NCBI GenBank assembly: GCA_947179155.2
Contig: OX359266.1
Location: forward strand, 44,635,039-44,699,038
DNA length: 64,000 nt
Direction: 5' to 3'
DNA from: Hedera helix
Lineage: Eukaryota > Streptophyta > Magnoliopsida > Apiales > Araliaceae
Below, in pieces: positions 36,785 through 48,300 of the stretch. Under the pieces are notes generated by a model. It was not told the DNA's origin and ran no database searches. It saw only the letters and a list, made by a program, of their open reading frames with translations. The position numbers and the translations under genes were made by a program. Position 1 is the first letter of the stretch. Each line of letters opens with the position of its first letter.

Positions 36785-37218
36785 GGGGTGTCCATCGGTA
36801 AAAACCCGAACCGGTACCGAAATGAAATTACCGCCAAAACAAGAACCGAAAACCGAACCAAATTATCGGTTTCGGTACCGGTTCGGTACAAATTCGGTTC
36901 GGTTTTGTCGGTTCGATTTTCGATTTTTACCGATTAGCAATATATATAATTATTATTAATTATATATATTATTATATATATAATAATATATATAATTATT
37001 ATTAATTATATAATAATTAATATAAATTTATTATTATATTATGTAATTCGGTTCTTTCGGTATACCGAATCGAACTGAAATTCAAAAATGCTCATACCGC
37101 TACCGGTACCGAAAAATATAAAAAATCGAAAAAATCGAAGCCGAAAAAACTGATACCGAAAAAAACCGGTACCGAAAAAATCAAAAAAATCAAGTTTTAG
37201 TACTTTTTTGACAAATTT
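36785..37218. mobile_element. hAT-like non-autonomous element rich in CGGTACCG
   Basis: Inserted in copy 2 but absent from the same place upstream of OMT-C (19045-19050). It begins GGGGTGTCCATCGG after TAG, typical of many plant hAT MITEs, and contains many copies of CCGAACCGG, CGGTACCG and GGTTCGGT on both sides of an (AT)-rich core. TAGAAGTA occurs at both ends (36777-36784 and 37219-37226). However, the right end also holds a second copy of a 30-bp host block (AGTTTTAGTACTTTTTTGAC), so the right boundary is unclear. Confidence 0.55.
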
Positions 37219-37226
37219 TAGAAGTA

Positions 37227-38642
37227 CTCTTTTGTAGTTTATAGCCACTCGGTAGTGGCCAAGGGTCACCCATCAAGTTTTAGTACTTTTTTGACAAATT
37301 TTAGGCGAATAAAATTAGATTTGTTTAGTACGTCGAAGACAATGGATATACAGCTGTATAAGCTGGAAAATAGATATACAGCTCTGTAAGGCGAAAACAA
37401 TTTGAATAGTGGATATACAGCTGTGTTGTAATGAATGATTGGGAGTGAAAATGGTTCTCTCTCTCCTTTTTTTTTTTTTTTTTTCTTTTTTCTTTTTCTC
37501 TCTTATTTTTTGTTTTAAACATAAACCCAACTAGATTTATCCCACGTCTTATCCCCAGATTTAATGTCTCATCTTTAATTTTATTTCCTGTATTGTCGAT
37601 TCATAATTTTTTTTTTATTTTTTAGTTAATTTAATTTATTAAAAAATAAAAATATCATATAATAATATATGAAATGAGACAACAAATAATCAGGAATTGA
37701 TACAATAAAACCAAATGACTATTCCCTAGCTCCCACTCGTCTCGCTCAACCACTCATGCAGCACATTCCCTCCAGATCGAGGGCACTTCAATGAGGCATA
37801 ATACTCTTGTGATTGTGAGTTTTGAACCTTCACTTGGTATATTAAAGCGAGGGGTAGCAATGGATCAAGTCCTCCAGTAAAACTGGTCCATATTAATATT
37901 CTAGGAAGTATCTCACATCAATCGGCATGGGTCCAAACTGTTTAATCAACTCCGTTTCTATTTCTTTTAGATTTTTGCCAACGCTATCACACAAAGAAAT
38001 GCTACTTTCAAATTTAATGTCAATTTGTCGTACAATAATAATAATAATAATAATTCATGAACACAAATTCATTTGATTTTATTCAGCAGAATTGTGAATA
38101 TTTTAATTATACAAAAGCACTACTAATTACAAATTCATTAATTTTATGTTTAAACAAATTCACATTTATTTTAAATTTTAAAAACTTTACAAATTTATTT
38201 CAGATAGTTATGTGTCAGTAATAATTAATATTAATTGTGATATGGTCTCTTCTTCTCCTCTACTTTTTTTAAAAATAATAATAATCACCGCATTGAGAAA
38301 GCAGCCATTCAGACCAAATTAGTTCTTTTAACAGCATTGCCTGAATGAACCCACACATATATATACTCCCTCTATTCCATAATAAACATTTTAATTTAAT
38401 TTTTATAGTTAAATTAATAATTTTTAAAATTAATAAATCTTTAAAAAAATTCAAAATATACGTTAAAAAATTATAATCATAATAAATTACAAAAAATATA
38501 TTATTAATGTCAAGTTACGTAATTTAAATTTTTTATATAAATTTTTTATATTAAAAATAATTAATTTAATTATTAAAGTTAAATTAAAATATTTATTATG
38601 AGACGGAGTGAGAATATAATTTCACGTACGTAAATTTTAAAG
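37227..38642. other. intergenic between OMT-E and the INDH pseudogene
   Basis: The left part is the OMT upstream flank (poly-T run at 37465-37490, CTCCAGATCGAGGGCAC block). After 37935 the sequence is single copy until the INDH block begins near 38643. It contains an (ATA)n tract near 38030 and a Stowaway-like MITE. No gene recognised. Confidence 0.5.
38367..38614. mobile_element. Stowaway MITE
   Basis: Starts TA-CTCCCTCTATTCCATAAT and ends with the inverted partner ATTTATTATGAGACGGAGTG. About 248 bp, AT-rich, no ORF. This is a good match to the Stowaway consensus terminus. Confidence 0.78.
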
Positions 38643-38672
38643 AAAGCGTTTGGACAAAAAGTTGTCACAGGT

Positions 38673-38684
38673 GGCCCAAACCCT
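38673..38684 (+). promoter_or_regulatory. site II / telo-box motif upstream of the INDH pseudogene
   Basis: GGCCCAAACCCT, identical to the motif upstream of intact INDH at 45252-45263 and about 95 bp before the pseudogene ATG. Confidence 0.5.
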
Positions 38685-38778
38685 GCTAAAATCAAATCTT
38701 ACCTGATTCGGGTCGTACTAAAAGACGAAGGCCGGAAACGCAGTACAGACTACTGAAATATCAATCAATATTAAGTTG

Positions 38779-41510
38779 ATGAAGGGTTTTTTGAAATCTT
38801 CCACAGTAAGTCAAATAGGTTAGTTTTTGGAGTTTAATTTTCATTTGTTTAGCTTTTGTATTTAGCCTTAGTTTTTTCCTATTGGAAACGAATTTAATCT
38901 TCAAATGGTTTGCGAATTGAAGCTTGGAGGTGTGAGGAATTATGTGTGCAGAGAGGGAAAGGGATGAGTGGCCAGATCGAGTTTGAAGATTAAAGGGGTT
39001 AATTAAGGATATAATCGTTGTTGCTTCTGGTAAAGGTGGTGTTGTGGGCAAGTCTTCCACTGCTAGTAATTTCAAAGCCATCTCTTTCTTCTTCTTCTTT
39101 ATTTGTTTTTATTCTAAATTATCAACTAATTGATTATTAAAATTGTTTTTTTGTGTCTTCCATATATAATACCTCCCCCGTTCCAAATTGCACAATTAGA
39201 ATTGACTTTCTAAAAGATAATTTAACATATTTTTAAATTTAAAATTGACATAATTTTCAAAATAAATAAAAAAATCTAATCACTAGTATTACTTTTAAGT
39301 ACTCATTATAATATTCATAATTATATTAATATAAATTAAATCAATTCATCTTAATTTAAAATTTAAAATTGACTTTTTAAAAGTTTAATCTTATAATTTA
39401 AAACGGAAAAAGTATTTGGTTGGATTAAACAAATGTGATGTCAGTTGTTTTAAATAATAAATTGTCTTGTAAAAACATTAGGGAGCTGGTTTCCTATCGA
39501 CAATGATGCCAATGTTAGTGAAGTCCGTTAACGTTTAGACAAGAATCACAGTTTTTTTTCAACGGGAACTTTTCCTTGGATCATTCACACCACAGAAATT
39601 AAAGGTGTTGAGTGTTTCAGTTGGATTAGTGGTTTTGATTTTTTGATTTTATTTTAGTCAATAATAAAACACAGATAATTGCATCATTTCAATTATTTTC
39701 TTGAATAAAACTTTATTCTTGTCCGTATTCTGTAACTGCTTACACTTTACACCCTTGGGCTATGTATTTCTCTTCTTAAGGGGACCAACTTACCATTTAT
39801 GAAGTTTTATGAACTATTTTCATCACAGACAACTTATAAGCATTTCATAGCAATCCTATTTGTGTTTATGCTTCGTTCTCTTTTCTTTGTTTCTTTTTGT
39901 GTTTGGAAGGTTCTATTGCAAGTGAGTGTTTCTTGTGAAGCAAACTGCATTGGGACTGATAGTGGTTCCAAATGCATGCTCATGAGTCATGACTATTGTT
40001 GTAATTTTCTCTTGCGTACTTATCGTATTTGCAGTTAATTTAGCTGCTTTACATGCTAGTAAGTGTCAACTTAATGTGGGGTTGCTTGGTGCTGATGTCT
40101 ACGGCCCATCTATTCCGACAATGATGAAACTTAATGGAAAGCCTGAAGTGAGTGAAGGTGACACTTAAGTTTCTTCTTGTTTTCTTTCTCAAATACTCTA
40201 CATTCAAGATGTATGGCAAGTTGCTAATGCTAGTTCTGTTGAAACAGATTTAGATAGTAACTTGTATGTGATGTCATTTTCTGGTTCGGATGACCATATC
40301 AAGTAGAATTTTGTAATCTTCCTCTAGAGTCAAGTTGAATTTTGTATCATAATATTTTTAAATGATGCTCATATGTTCTTTAGTACTAATACAAAACTTT
40401 TATTAATTCTTAAACATGAAACTTCAAATTGAACGAAAATATAGTCTCAAATAAAACCCATGAAATCAAATAAGTTTTATACCCACTAAACATAGTTTCA
40501 CATTGGAAAAAAAAATCCACATCTATTATATACTTTCATTGTAAGTAATTCTAATTTTGACAGGAGTATAGAGAAAGTATATTCACTTTCTTAAGACTTT
40601 TCAATAGTGTGAAATTCTCATCAATCTTTAAATGTATAATGAACTTATTTGTACTGAAGTATACTTTTGTTGAGAAGTACATATAAGATGAAAAAGATCT
40701 TCTAAAAGTTATTATACATGTAATATCTATTTATTAATACCCTTAGTTTTTGTGTTTTTTAGAGTTCATATGCATAAATCATATTAAATGAATTTAATAT
40801 TAATTTTAGTTAATTGAAAAGACTCTTGTTGGATTTTTCTCAAATGATTCATGCACATAATTACTAATTATAAGTATTTTATCAATATCAATAGAATGTA
40901 TTAAATTAAATATAATAATAACCATCTAAGTTAACTCATCAATTAAAATGAGTTAACTCGAATGGTAACTCAATCATTTATCTCTTCTCTTGCTTTTATG
41001 TATAAGAATTGATTCCTTTAGGTTTGGGAGGCTTGATCTTTTTCATTTTAACTTCAGGAATAGAATGTTATTGAAGACTAGGAGTCATCTTAATAAGATC
41101 CCTCTTTTAAGCTGGTGCATGCTTATGCAGAAGATTTTGTCATCATCCTCTTCGTGTTTGCACTTTTGGCATTCTGGAAGGAAAATAATACAAAGTGCAG
41201 ACTGTAAAACATTCAGGATTAGTGGTGAGTCGAAGGGAAAAAAATTAAAAAGAAAGACTAACAATAAACTGGTCTGCAGAAAGAGGTTGCTAGAGGACCT
41301 AGTGACTCTTTAGGAACAGCTTTCTTTTCCTTGATTAATTACCCCTTTTATAACCTTAAAGCTTGACATAATGCTTATAAAGCTAGAACATCTTAGTGAG
41401 TGAACAACTGATCATTTGTTCTCTTGCTGCTAGTTGAGTCAACTTTCAGTCTCTTCCTGATATATGTGAAGAGAGAAGATATACCACAACGTAGCTTACT
41501 GGTACACCCT
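38779..41510 (+). pseudogene. INDH pseudogene (exons 1-3 plus 3' flank)
   Basis: Counterparts of INDH exon 1 (38779-38818), exon 2 (38930-39065) and exon 3 (40035-40157). Exon 2 has lost one base after AATTAT and gained 4 nt (TTAA) before AAGGATATA, so it is out of frame with an early TGA. An extra GTT splits the Walker A loop (GGV-V-GKS). Exon 3 keeps its 123-nt length, but the conserved LLDAD has become LLGAD. Exons 4-8 are gone: after about 150 bp of intron 3 the sequence changes to about 1 kb of unknown DNA and then to INDH downstream sequence near 41330-41510. This segment is the source or sister of the 1.82-kb tandem units. Confidence 0.88.
39172..39412. mobile_element. Stowaway-like MITE in the INDH pseudogene intron 2
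   Basis: TA-flanked element starting CTCCCCCGTTCCAAATTGC and ending TTTAAAACGGAAAAAG. The same element is in the same intron of intact INDH (45742-45973). Confidence 0.72.
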
Positions 41511-41956
41511 TTATACCACACGTACACACGCAAAATTTCAATTGTTAATTTGTTTCACAAAAAATACTTTATTTCTAATGATAATATAAAATGAAGAGAA
41601 ATGATATCTCTTGTAATTTTATGTAGTAATTATTTTGCTGTTTTGTAGTGACTCTTTTAATCAGGTATATAGTACGGTAAGTTGCCCTTATTAATTTTAT
41701 ATAATTTCATGTATTGAATTATGTCTCAATCATTATAAGTTGATAGAAAATTTTTATAATACATAGAAAAATTTTAAATTGAAAGAAATTTCTCAAGATT
41801 GTTATTATGTGATCACTATTAAATTAACAAATTACTACATTTGTTATAAAATTAAAAATATATGTTTAAAAAGACTTTAAGAAAAGTATAATTTTTCCAA
41901 ACATATGCCATTTGTTAAAAATCTTGTATCGGTCACATGATCATTATGTACCTATT
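40133..41956 (+). repeat. single copy of the 1.82-kb unit amplified at 19.75-24.43 kb
   Basis: Begins AATGGAAAGCCTGAAGTGAG in the exon 3 counterpart and ends at GTACCTATT. Here both edges continue into non-repeated sequence, so this locus preserves the pre-amplification arrangement and defines the breakpoints. Confidence 0.85.
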
Positions 41957-42449
41957 ATGTAAGTAATGATATGTTAAGAATTTGTGTTATTTTATAGTCT
42001 AAATATGTAAAAAAAATATTAAATTATAGAACAGATTAAAAAAGATACATATATCTGATTTTCAAACGAAGAGGGTATTATTTTAAGGGTAATCATGAAA
42101 CAAAATTTATCTTTTGATATTTATAAATTTTCTAAATTTCACTATTTCGGTCCGGGTCCGGGTTCGGGGAGGGGGAGGGAAGTTGATAACTGGAATTATT
42201 TTTATAAATTTGTAGGCCTGTAATTTCACTATTTCGGTTCGGGTCCGGGTCCGGGTCCGCCTGAAATTATTTTTATAAATTTGTGGGCCTGTAATCGCAG
42301 TGTATCACCGGTGAAAGAACGACACGATGCACCGTGTCGTATGTCCATTTACGTGTCCATTCTCCTCCAACTTCGCTCATGTGCATTCCTCTGACTTCAC
42401 AAAGCGGGTAAATTAAGGGAGGGAGGGAGAGAGAGAGAGAGAGGGAGGG
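41957..42449. other. spacer between the INDH and OPA3 pseudogenes
   Basis: Contains two copies of an approximately 75-90-bp repeat around TTTCACTATTTCGG and ATTATTTTTATAAATTTG (42130-42295), and GC-rich runs GGTCCGGGTCCGGG. The OPA3 upstream homology starts near 42290. Confidence 0.55.
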
Positions 42450-43784
42450 TTGATATTACCGGTAGTGAAATTAGGAACCCTAGCTCTAAAGACAGCCAGC
42501 AAACCTATTGCCAATCGCCTAAAGAAAGAGGCTGGCTTGCATCCTAAATTCCGCAACTTCATAATCAATATTGCTCAGGTCTGGTTCCCTTTTTCTTTTC
42601 ATATTTAAGTAAGTGTTGTATTTGTACCTTTCACTTTTACTGTTTTGTGCTGCATCAATTCTCTAATTTCGAAGCTTATTGTAATCATGGCTTTTGTTAT
42701 TGTAATCAATTCTCTAATTTAGTCTTCTGGTTTATCCATCCAACCCCAGTATTTCATGTTTTGATGATACTGAACCTCACTTGAAGTTCGTGAAAGCGCC
42801 TCTCTTTTTTCCTCTTCTGAATTACTCCTATTTTTCTGAAAATTAGAAAACAGAAAAGCTTTAGTTGTGGAGCTCGAGTAATTTGCATGATTACGTGAAA
42901 ACCAATCAAATTGTTTATTATGTCTGAACACTCGAGTTGCAGCGCAAAATAAATGAATGTTAGTATCCCTTCTCTCCTTTTTATGGAATCAAAGTATAAT
43001 CAATTTATAAGGTCTTTATAGATTTTATTAGATAATCAATTGGAATTAACACTCTAGTAGGAGTTCTTTTACCACCTGCAATGCGTGTTTGCTAGTTTTG
43101 AGATGTAAACGTTAAGCACAGTTATATTCTTAGCCTCAGGTTTTCTGTGTCCTGTCTTCAAGATGCTTTTAGCATTTTGGTTTGGGTCATTTGTGCCAAA
43201 TTTGTATTTTTCTTTCTGGTTGTTGTGTAATTGTAAATAGTATATGCATTGAATTAGGTCTCTTTGTACTTCATCCTGCTTCCATAACACGAGTTATAAT
43301 AAAAACATGAATGCATCTTTTATTGTAGTCTGACATTCTCTTAAATGTTGCTGCCTAAAAGAACATCAAAGTCACCACAGGGGCCTCTCTCATCTTCATG
43401 AGTTTAATCCTTACTATAACTTGACTAAGAAAAATAAAGTATTTCACTTGAGCTCTGTAACTTCAAAGAAGTTATGTTGTCAAGAACTCCATCTTGTCCA
43501 ATTCCTCACAGTACTTTAGATCTATTTTAAGTAATTAGTTTCCCAAAAGAAAGCAATAGTCATAAAAAAAAATCTGGTAACCTTGTCTTTTGTCTTTATA
43601 GAGATTATTCCTGAAAGCTCATGTAGTTAAATTTTCTAATTCCTTATAGGCAAATCATTGCTTCTCAATAACCATGCAAAGACGCATTTATGGTCGTGCA
43701 ACTGATGTTGCAATTCGCCCACTGAATGAGGAAAAAGCTGTCCAAGCTGCTGCAGATCTTCTCAGGGAACTCTTTGTGTTTTCG
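42450..43784 (+). pseudogene. OPA3-like pseudogene fragment 3 (start codon lost, exons 3-4 missing)
   Basis: Exon 1 (42450-42578, 129 nt) and exon 2 (43650-43784, 135 nt) have the same lengths and open frame as the intact gene and keep GT/AG splice sites. But the start codon ATG is TTG, and after most of intron 2 the homology ends near 44512 before exon 3. The first 88 codons are otherwise nearly undamaged (Cys to Ser, His-Arg to His-Cys, Gly to Arg changes). It could not make a complete OPA3-like protein. Confidence 0.87.
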
Positions 43785-44545
43785 GTAGTAATTTCTTCTT
43801 GATTGTCTACCAAAAAATGTTCTTAAAGGTTGATTTTTTTTCATACATAAGCCCATTTTTATCTACACATTGGCCTGTGCTTGTGTTTAATTTGTGTCAT
43901 CCATCTGCGTGCACTTAAACAGTCAGTCGAATGTAGATGCTTGGCTGGTTACGATAACCACAGCATTCTGATACTCATGTCTGTTTTGTGATTTTTGCAC
44001 AATCTTTATATTCACTCACATATATTAGTTCCATCTGGAAAATAAAGTCTTACTTTTTGACTGTTTTTGTGTTGATTTTATACCGAATATTAAGGTTGGC
44101 ATTTGACAGATTTAAACATCATTTTTCTCGATAAACTTTTCACAGTGACAAAAAATTTACTCTTTCAATTCTAGTATCGGAAAAATCTTCCAAAAAAATT
44201 ATGTTCAATTGAGTTATCACTTATCAAAAATTAAAATAAAATTATGTCCAAGTGTGTCCAAAACATTAACATCCGTCAGAAAAAATGGCAACAAAAGCAA
44301 TATAACTCTCATTTCCAGAAGCAGGGAGTATATCTTTTCTAGTTTCTACATTGGCAATAGAATTTTTTGCTGCTTATATTATCGTACAACTCCTATCTTG
44401 GACATATGCAAAATGGTTATTTTGATTTGAAATTCCTAATAGATGCATCATAGTTATGAATAGATGTCTCACATTGGTTTGACGTGCTTTCCGTTGTAAA
44501 TGTGATTATTTTAAATTGTAAAATGAGCGTCCGCATGCACACTCT

Positions 44546-44630
<85 letters not shown>

Positions 44631-45216
44631 CATACGTATAATTTATAGAAACACAATTTAAGAATTAATTGGCTTAAGAGAAAGATATTTAAATACCATT
44701 GTAAATGAATTAGATTGTTTGAGCTTGGTTTGGCTTAATACAACAACTTCGTTTGACTTGACTCATCTCAAGTCTGGTTAATGAGTTGAGTTTGAGTGAG
44801 CCCTTCTGTCCATAAAAATTCGAGCCGAGTTCGAGTCATGCCTTATCCCGCTTAAAACCAGTTCATTGAAACTTAATTGATCAAGCGGTTCTGAAGATAT
44901 ACTTGTTTAAACTTGATTATTAATACATATATGTTAATTAACCTTAACTAAAGTTTAAATTGACTCGAACTCGTCTGATTCGATCATTTATCAAAAACAA
45001 ACTAAGTTTTTTTTCACTAAATTACATCAGATTTGTCATCAATTATACTTGTTTGTATTAAAATCAAATAAATTAATATTAATTTATAATTATAATTTTC
45101 TCTAATACTTTTAATTATATACATCAAAAATAGAAATAAATAAAAAGAGAAACATTTAAGTTTAGCAACAACAATTCCGAATTCATAATTTTCAATTACG
45201 AGCCGGGACAAGCACC
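43785..45216. other. OPA3 intron 2 remnant and intergenic DNA
   Basis: 43785-44512 matches intron 2 of the intact OPA3-like gene. Then come a (CA)n(TA)n microsatellite and AT-rich single-copy DNA. No gene recognised. Confidence 0.55.
44549..44622. repeat. (CA)n(TA)n microsatellite
   Basis: About 24 CA units followed by about 12 TA units. The break in homology with the functional OPA3 intron lies just before it. Confidence 0.95.
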
Positions 45217-45251
45217 TCGAAACCGTTTGGACAAAAAGTTTTGTCACAAGT

Positions 45252-45263
45252 GGCCCAAACCCT
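45252..45263 (+). promoter_or_regulatory. site II element joined to a telo-box in the INDH promoter
   Basis: GGCCCAAACCCT combines the complement of a site II core (TGGGCC) with AAACCCT, a telo-box core. The pair lies about 105 bp upstream of the likely start codon at 45369. In plants this combination is known from nuclear genes for mitochondrial and ribosomal proteins and links them to growth control. Its conservation in the duplicate supports function, but no expression data are available here. Confidence 0.55.
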
Positions 45264-45368
45264 GCTAAAATCAAATCTTACCTGACCCATAGCGGATCCG
45301 GGTCATTAAGAAAGACGAAGGCCAGAAACATAGTACATGCTATTAAAATATTGATCGATAGTAAGTCG

Positions 45369-48300
45369 ATGAAGGGTTTTCTGAAATCTTCCACAATAAG
45401 TCAATTAGGTTTTTGGAGTTTAATTTTCATTTGTTTAGCTTTTGTATGTAGCCTTAGTTTTTTTCGATTGGAAACGAATTTAATCTTCAAATGGTTTGTG
45501 AATTGAAGCTTGGAGGTGTGAGGAATTATGCTGTGCAAAGTGGGAAAGGGATGAATGGCCAGAGTCTAAAGATTAAAGGGGTTAAGGATATAATTGCTGT
45601 TGCTTCTGGTAAAGGTGGCGTGGGCAAGTCTACCACTGCTGGTAATTCAACAGCTATCTTTTTCTTCTTTATTTGTTTTTATTATAAATTATCAACTAAT
45701 TGATTACTAAAATTGTGTTTTTTTGTCTTCCATAAATAATTCTCCCATGTTCCAAATTACACAATCATTATTGACTTTTTAAAAGTCCATTTGACATATT
45801 TTTAAATTTAAAATTGTCGTGCTTTTCAAAACAAAAAATCTAATCACTAGTAGTACTTTTAGCTAGTTATGATATTCATAATTGTATTGATATAAATTAA
45901 ATTAATTCATCTTAATTTTCAGTTTGAAATTGACTTTTGAAAATTTTAATCTTATAATTTGAAACGGAAGAAGTATTTGGTTGCATTAAACAAATGTGAT
46001 GTCAGTTGTTTTAAATAAGAAATTTCCTTATTAAAGCATCATGGAGCTGGTTTCCTATTATCGACAATGATGTCAATGTTAGTGAAGTCCGTTAATGTTT
46101 AGACCAGAATCACAGTTTTGTTTCAACGAGAACTTTTCCTTGGTTCCCTCACACCACAAAAATTAAAGGTGTTGAGTGTTTCAGTTGGATTGGTGGTTTT
46201 GATTTTTTGATTTTATTTTAGTCACTAATAAAACACAGATAATTGCATCATTTGAAATATTTTCTTGAATAAAACTTTATTCTTGTCCGTATTCTGTAAC
46301 TACTTACACTTTACACCCTTGGTTTATGTATTTCTCTTCTTAAGGGGACCAACTAACCATTTATGAAGTTTTATGAACTATATTTCCATCACAGACAACT
46401 TATAAGCATTTGATAGCAATCCTATTTGTGTTCATGCTTCGTTCTCTTTTTTTCTTTTTCTTTTTTCTTTTTGTGTTTGGAAGGTTCTATTGCAAGTGAG
46501 TGTTTCTTATGATGCAAACTGCATTGGGACTGGTTCCAAATGCATGCTCGTGAGTCATGACTATTGTTGTAATTTTCTCTTGCATATTTGTTGGATTTGC
46601 AGTGAATTTGGCTGTTTCACTTGCTAATAAGTGTCAACTTAATGTGGGGTTGCTTGATGCTGATGTCTACGGACCATCTATTCCAACAATGATGAAACTT
46701 AATGGAAAACCTGAAGTGAGTGAAGGTGACACTTAAGTTTCTTCTAGTTTTCTTTCTCAAATACTCTAAATTCAAGATGTATGGCAAGTTGTTAATGCTA
46801 GTTCTGTTGAAACAGATTTAGATAGTAAGTTGTATGTGATGTCATTTTCTGCTTCAGATGACTATATTAACTGCATTTTTGGTTTTCAACTTAATCTCAA
46901 ATTTAGTTTTAAGCTTATGCTGCTTGGTATATCTGTTTGAACTTTGGAGCAGTCACTGAAACAACACTTGTCAAAATTCTGCTCAGAGTGCATCTTTAAT
47001 ACATTAAAACTCTACCTGTAAGTTCTATTTTCTATATTCTATCCATATATGACCATGTAATTGGTATATAGTTTTAGATTTATATATATTCTCCTTTACA
47101 TTCTACTTTATTCATGTGAAAAGTAAAGGGAAGGAAAGTGAAGAAACAAAGGAAGCCGTCCTCTAGAATTTCCCTTTTCGTTTCTTTTTTTTCAATACAT
47201 CATTCTGAGATCGTAATAAAGCTTTATGAAAATAATATTATGCATGTTAAAAGAACGACATCAAGGAATTCTTACTGTAAGTAGAAAAACTGAGAAGTGG
47301 CAATATGTGCAAACTATCCAAGGAATATAAAAGTATTGGTTAGTTAAACCACCACTACGACTCATAATGGAATGGATCCTCTTTGCACTAGGTGATGTAA
47401 TCTTTGTAGGTCTGAATTGAATACGATGGGATATGATGGAAATGCTTATTTTCTCTTCCTTGTATGAAACGAAAACAGATTATAGCCCCAGAGATGATGT
47501 TAATAGCTATGTTTTGTTGCGACTATTTGCATTAGCTTCGTTTATTTTGAGTATAATTGGTGGTAGGACTGAGCAGAAAACGGATATAACCGAATTACTG
47601 AACCAAACCGAAAATTTTTAACCGAATTTTTTCAGTTATTCGGGTATTTTATGTAATTCGGTTATATCCGTTTTTATTTTCGATTTTCGGGTTCGGGTTC
47701 GATATTGAATTTTTTGTTATTTGGTTAACCGAATAGCCGAACGAATGAGAAATAAAAAAAAATTAAAAAAAAAAGGAGCTTAAAGTCTTTACTCTATCTC
47801 AGTCGGTCGACAGTCACCAACTCAAGTCTCATATCTCACTCTCAGTTCTCATCTCTCATTCTTAGTTCTCGCCACTCATAACCCTAGTCCCTAAGCCCTA
47901 ATCGATCTCTCATCTCTTGATTCTATCCTCTCACTACTCAAAACCCTTAATCCCTCAAACTTCGCCAGTCGCCGATTCGCGGCTACTATCTCTCCACTAG
48001 TCTCCAGTCTCTTCAGGGACCATTAGACCAAAATTCCGATCCAGACACTGCACAGATTCTAACTTGTTTGGCGGAGCTGAAGGATTTCCTTATACTGTAG
48101 ATGCCAGATGCTGCCTTTTTGACTTCTCCACCTCCGGAATCTGTTTCTAGCTCCAAACAGGATAGTGATTGGCTTTTTGGGATTACTAATTACATCGAAG
48201 CTGTTCTCACTTCTCAAGGTCTCTAAAGTTATAAATTTTTTATTTCTTAGTACGATGAATAGTTGATTATTTGTAGTATGTTATTTATAGCTTTATCATG

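Larger units (their letters stand above)
26844..37935. repeat. segmental duplication, copy 2
   Basis: Matches 1375-9072 and then about 17297-19753 of copy 1, with OMT-D corresponding to OMT-A and OMT-E to OMT-C. The intervening 8.2 kb (OMT-B unit, spacer, exon 2 of OMT-C) is missing at a join near 34975 between a (TA)n tract and a MITE remnant. New insertions not in copy 1 are at 28196-28368, 28681-28871 and about 36785-37218. The match to OMT flanks ends after ATGGGTCCAA near 37935. Confidence 0.88.
38643..44512 (+). repeat. tandem duplication of the INDH-OPA3 gene pair, decayed copy
   Basis: From GTTTGGACAAAAAGTT (38648) the sequence parallels 45223 onward through INDH exons 1-3. The later INDH exons are replaced by other DNA (40304-41270). 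It then parallels INDH 3' flank and the OPA3 upstream region, exon 1, intron 1, exon 2 and most of intron 2 up to about 44512 (compare 58370). Gene order and strand match the intact pair, so a tandem duplication followed by internal rearrangement is the simplest reading. Confidence 0.82.

Noticed and set aside
36785..37218. Clean hAT element with 8-bp TSD TAGAAGTA
   Set aside because: The right end includes a duplicated 30-bp host block and no matching inverted terminus, so the element is listed with an uncertain right boundary.
44417..44656. 79-codon frame with long Cys-Val and Tyr-Ile runs
   Set aside because: Translation of a (CA)n(TA)n microsatellite.
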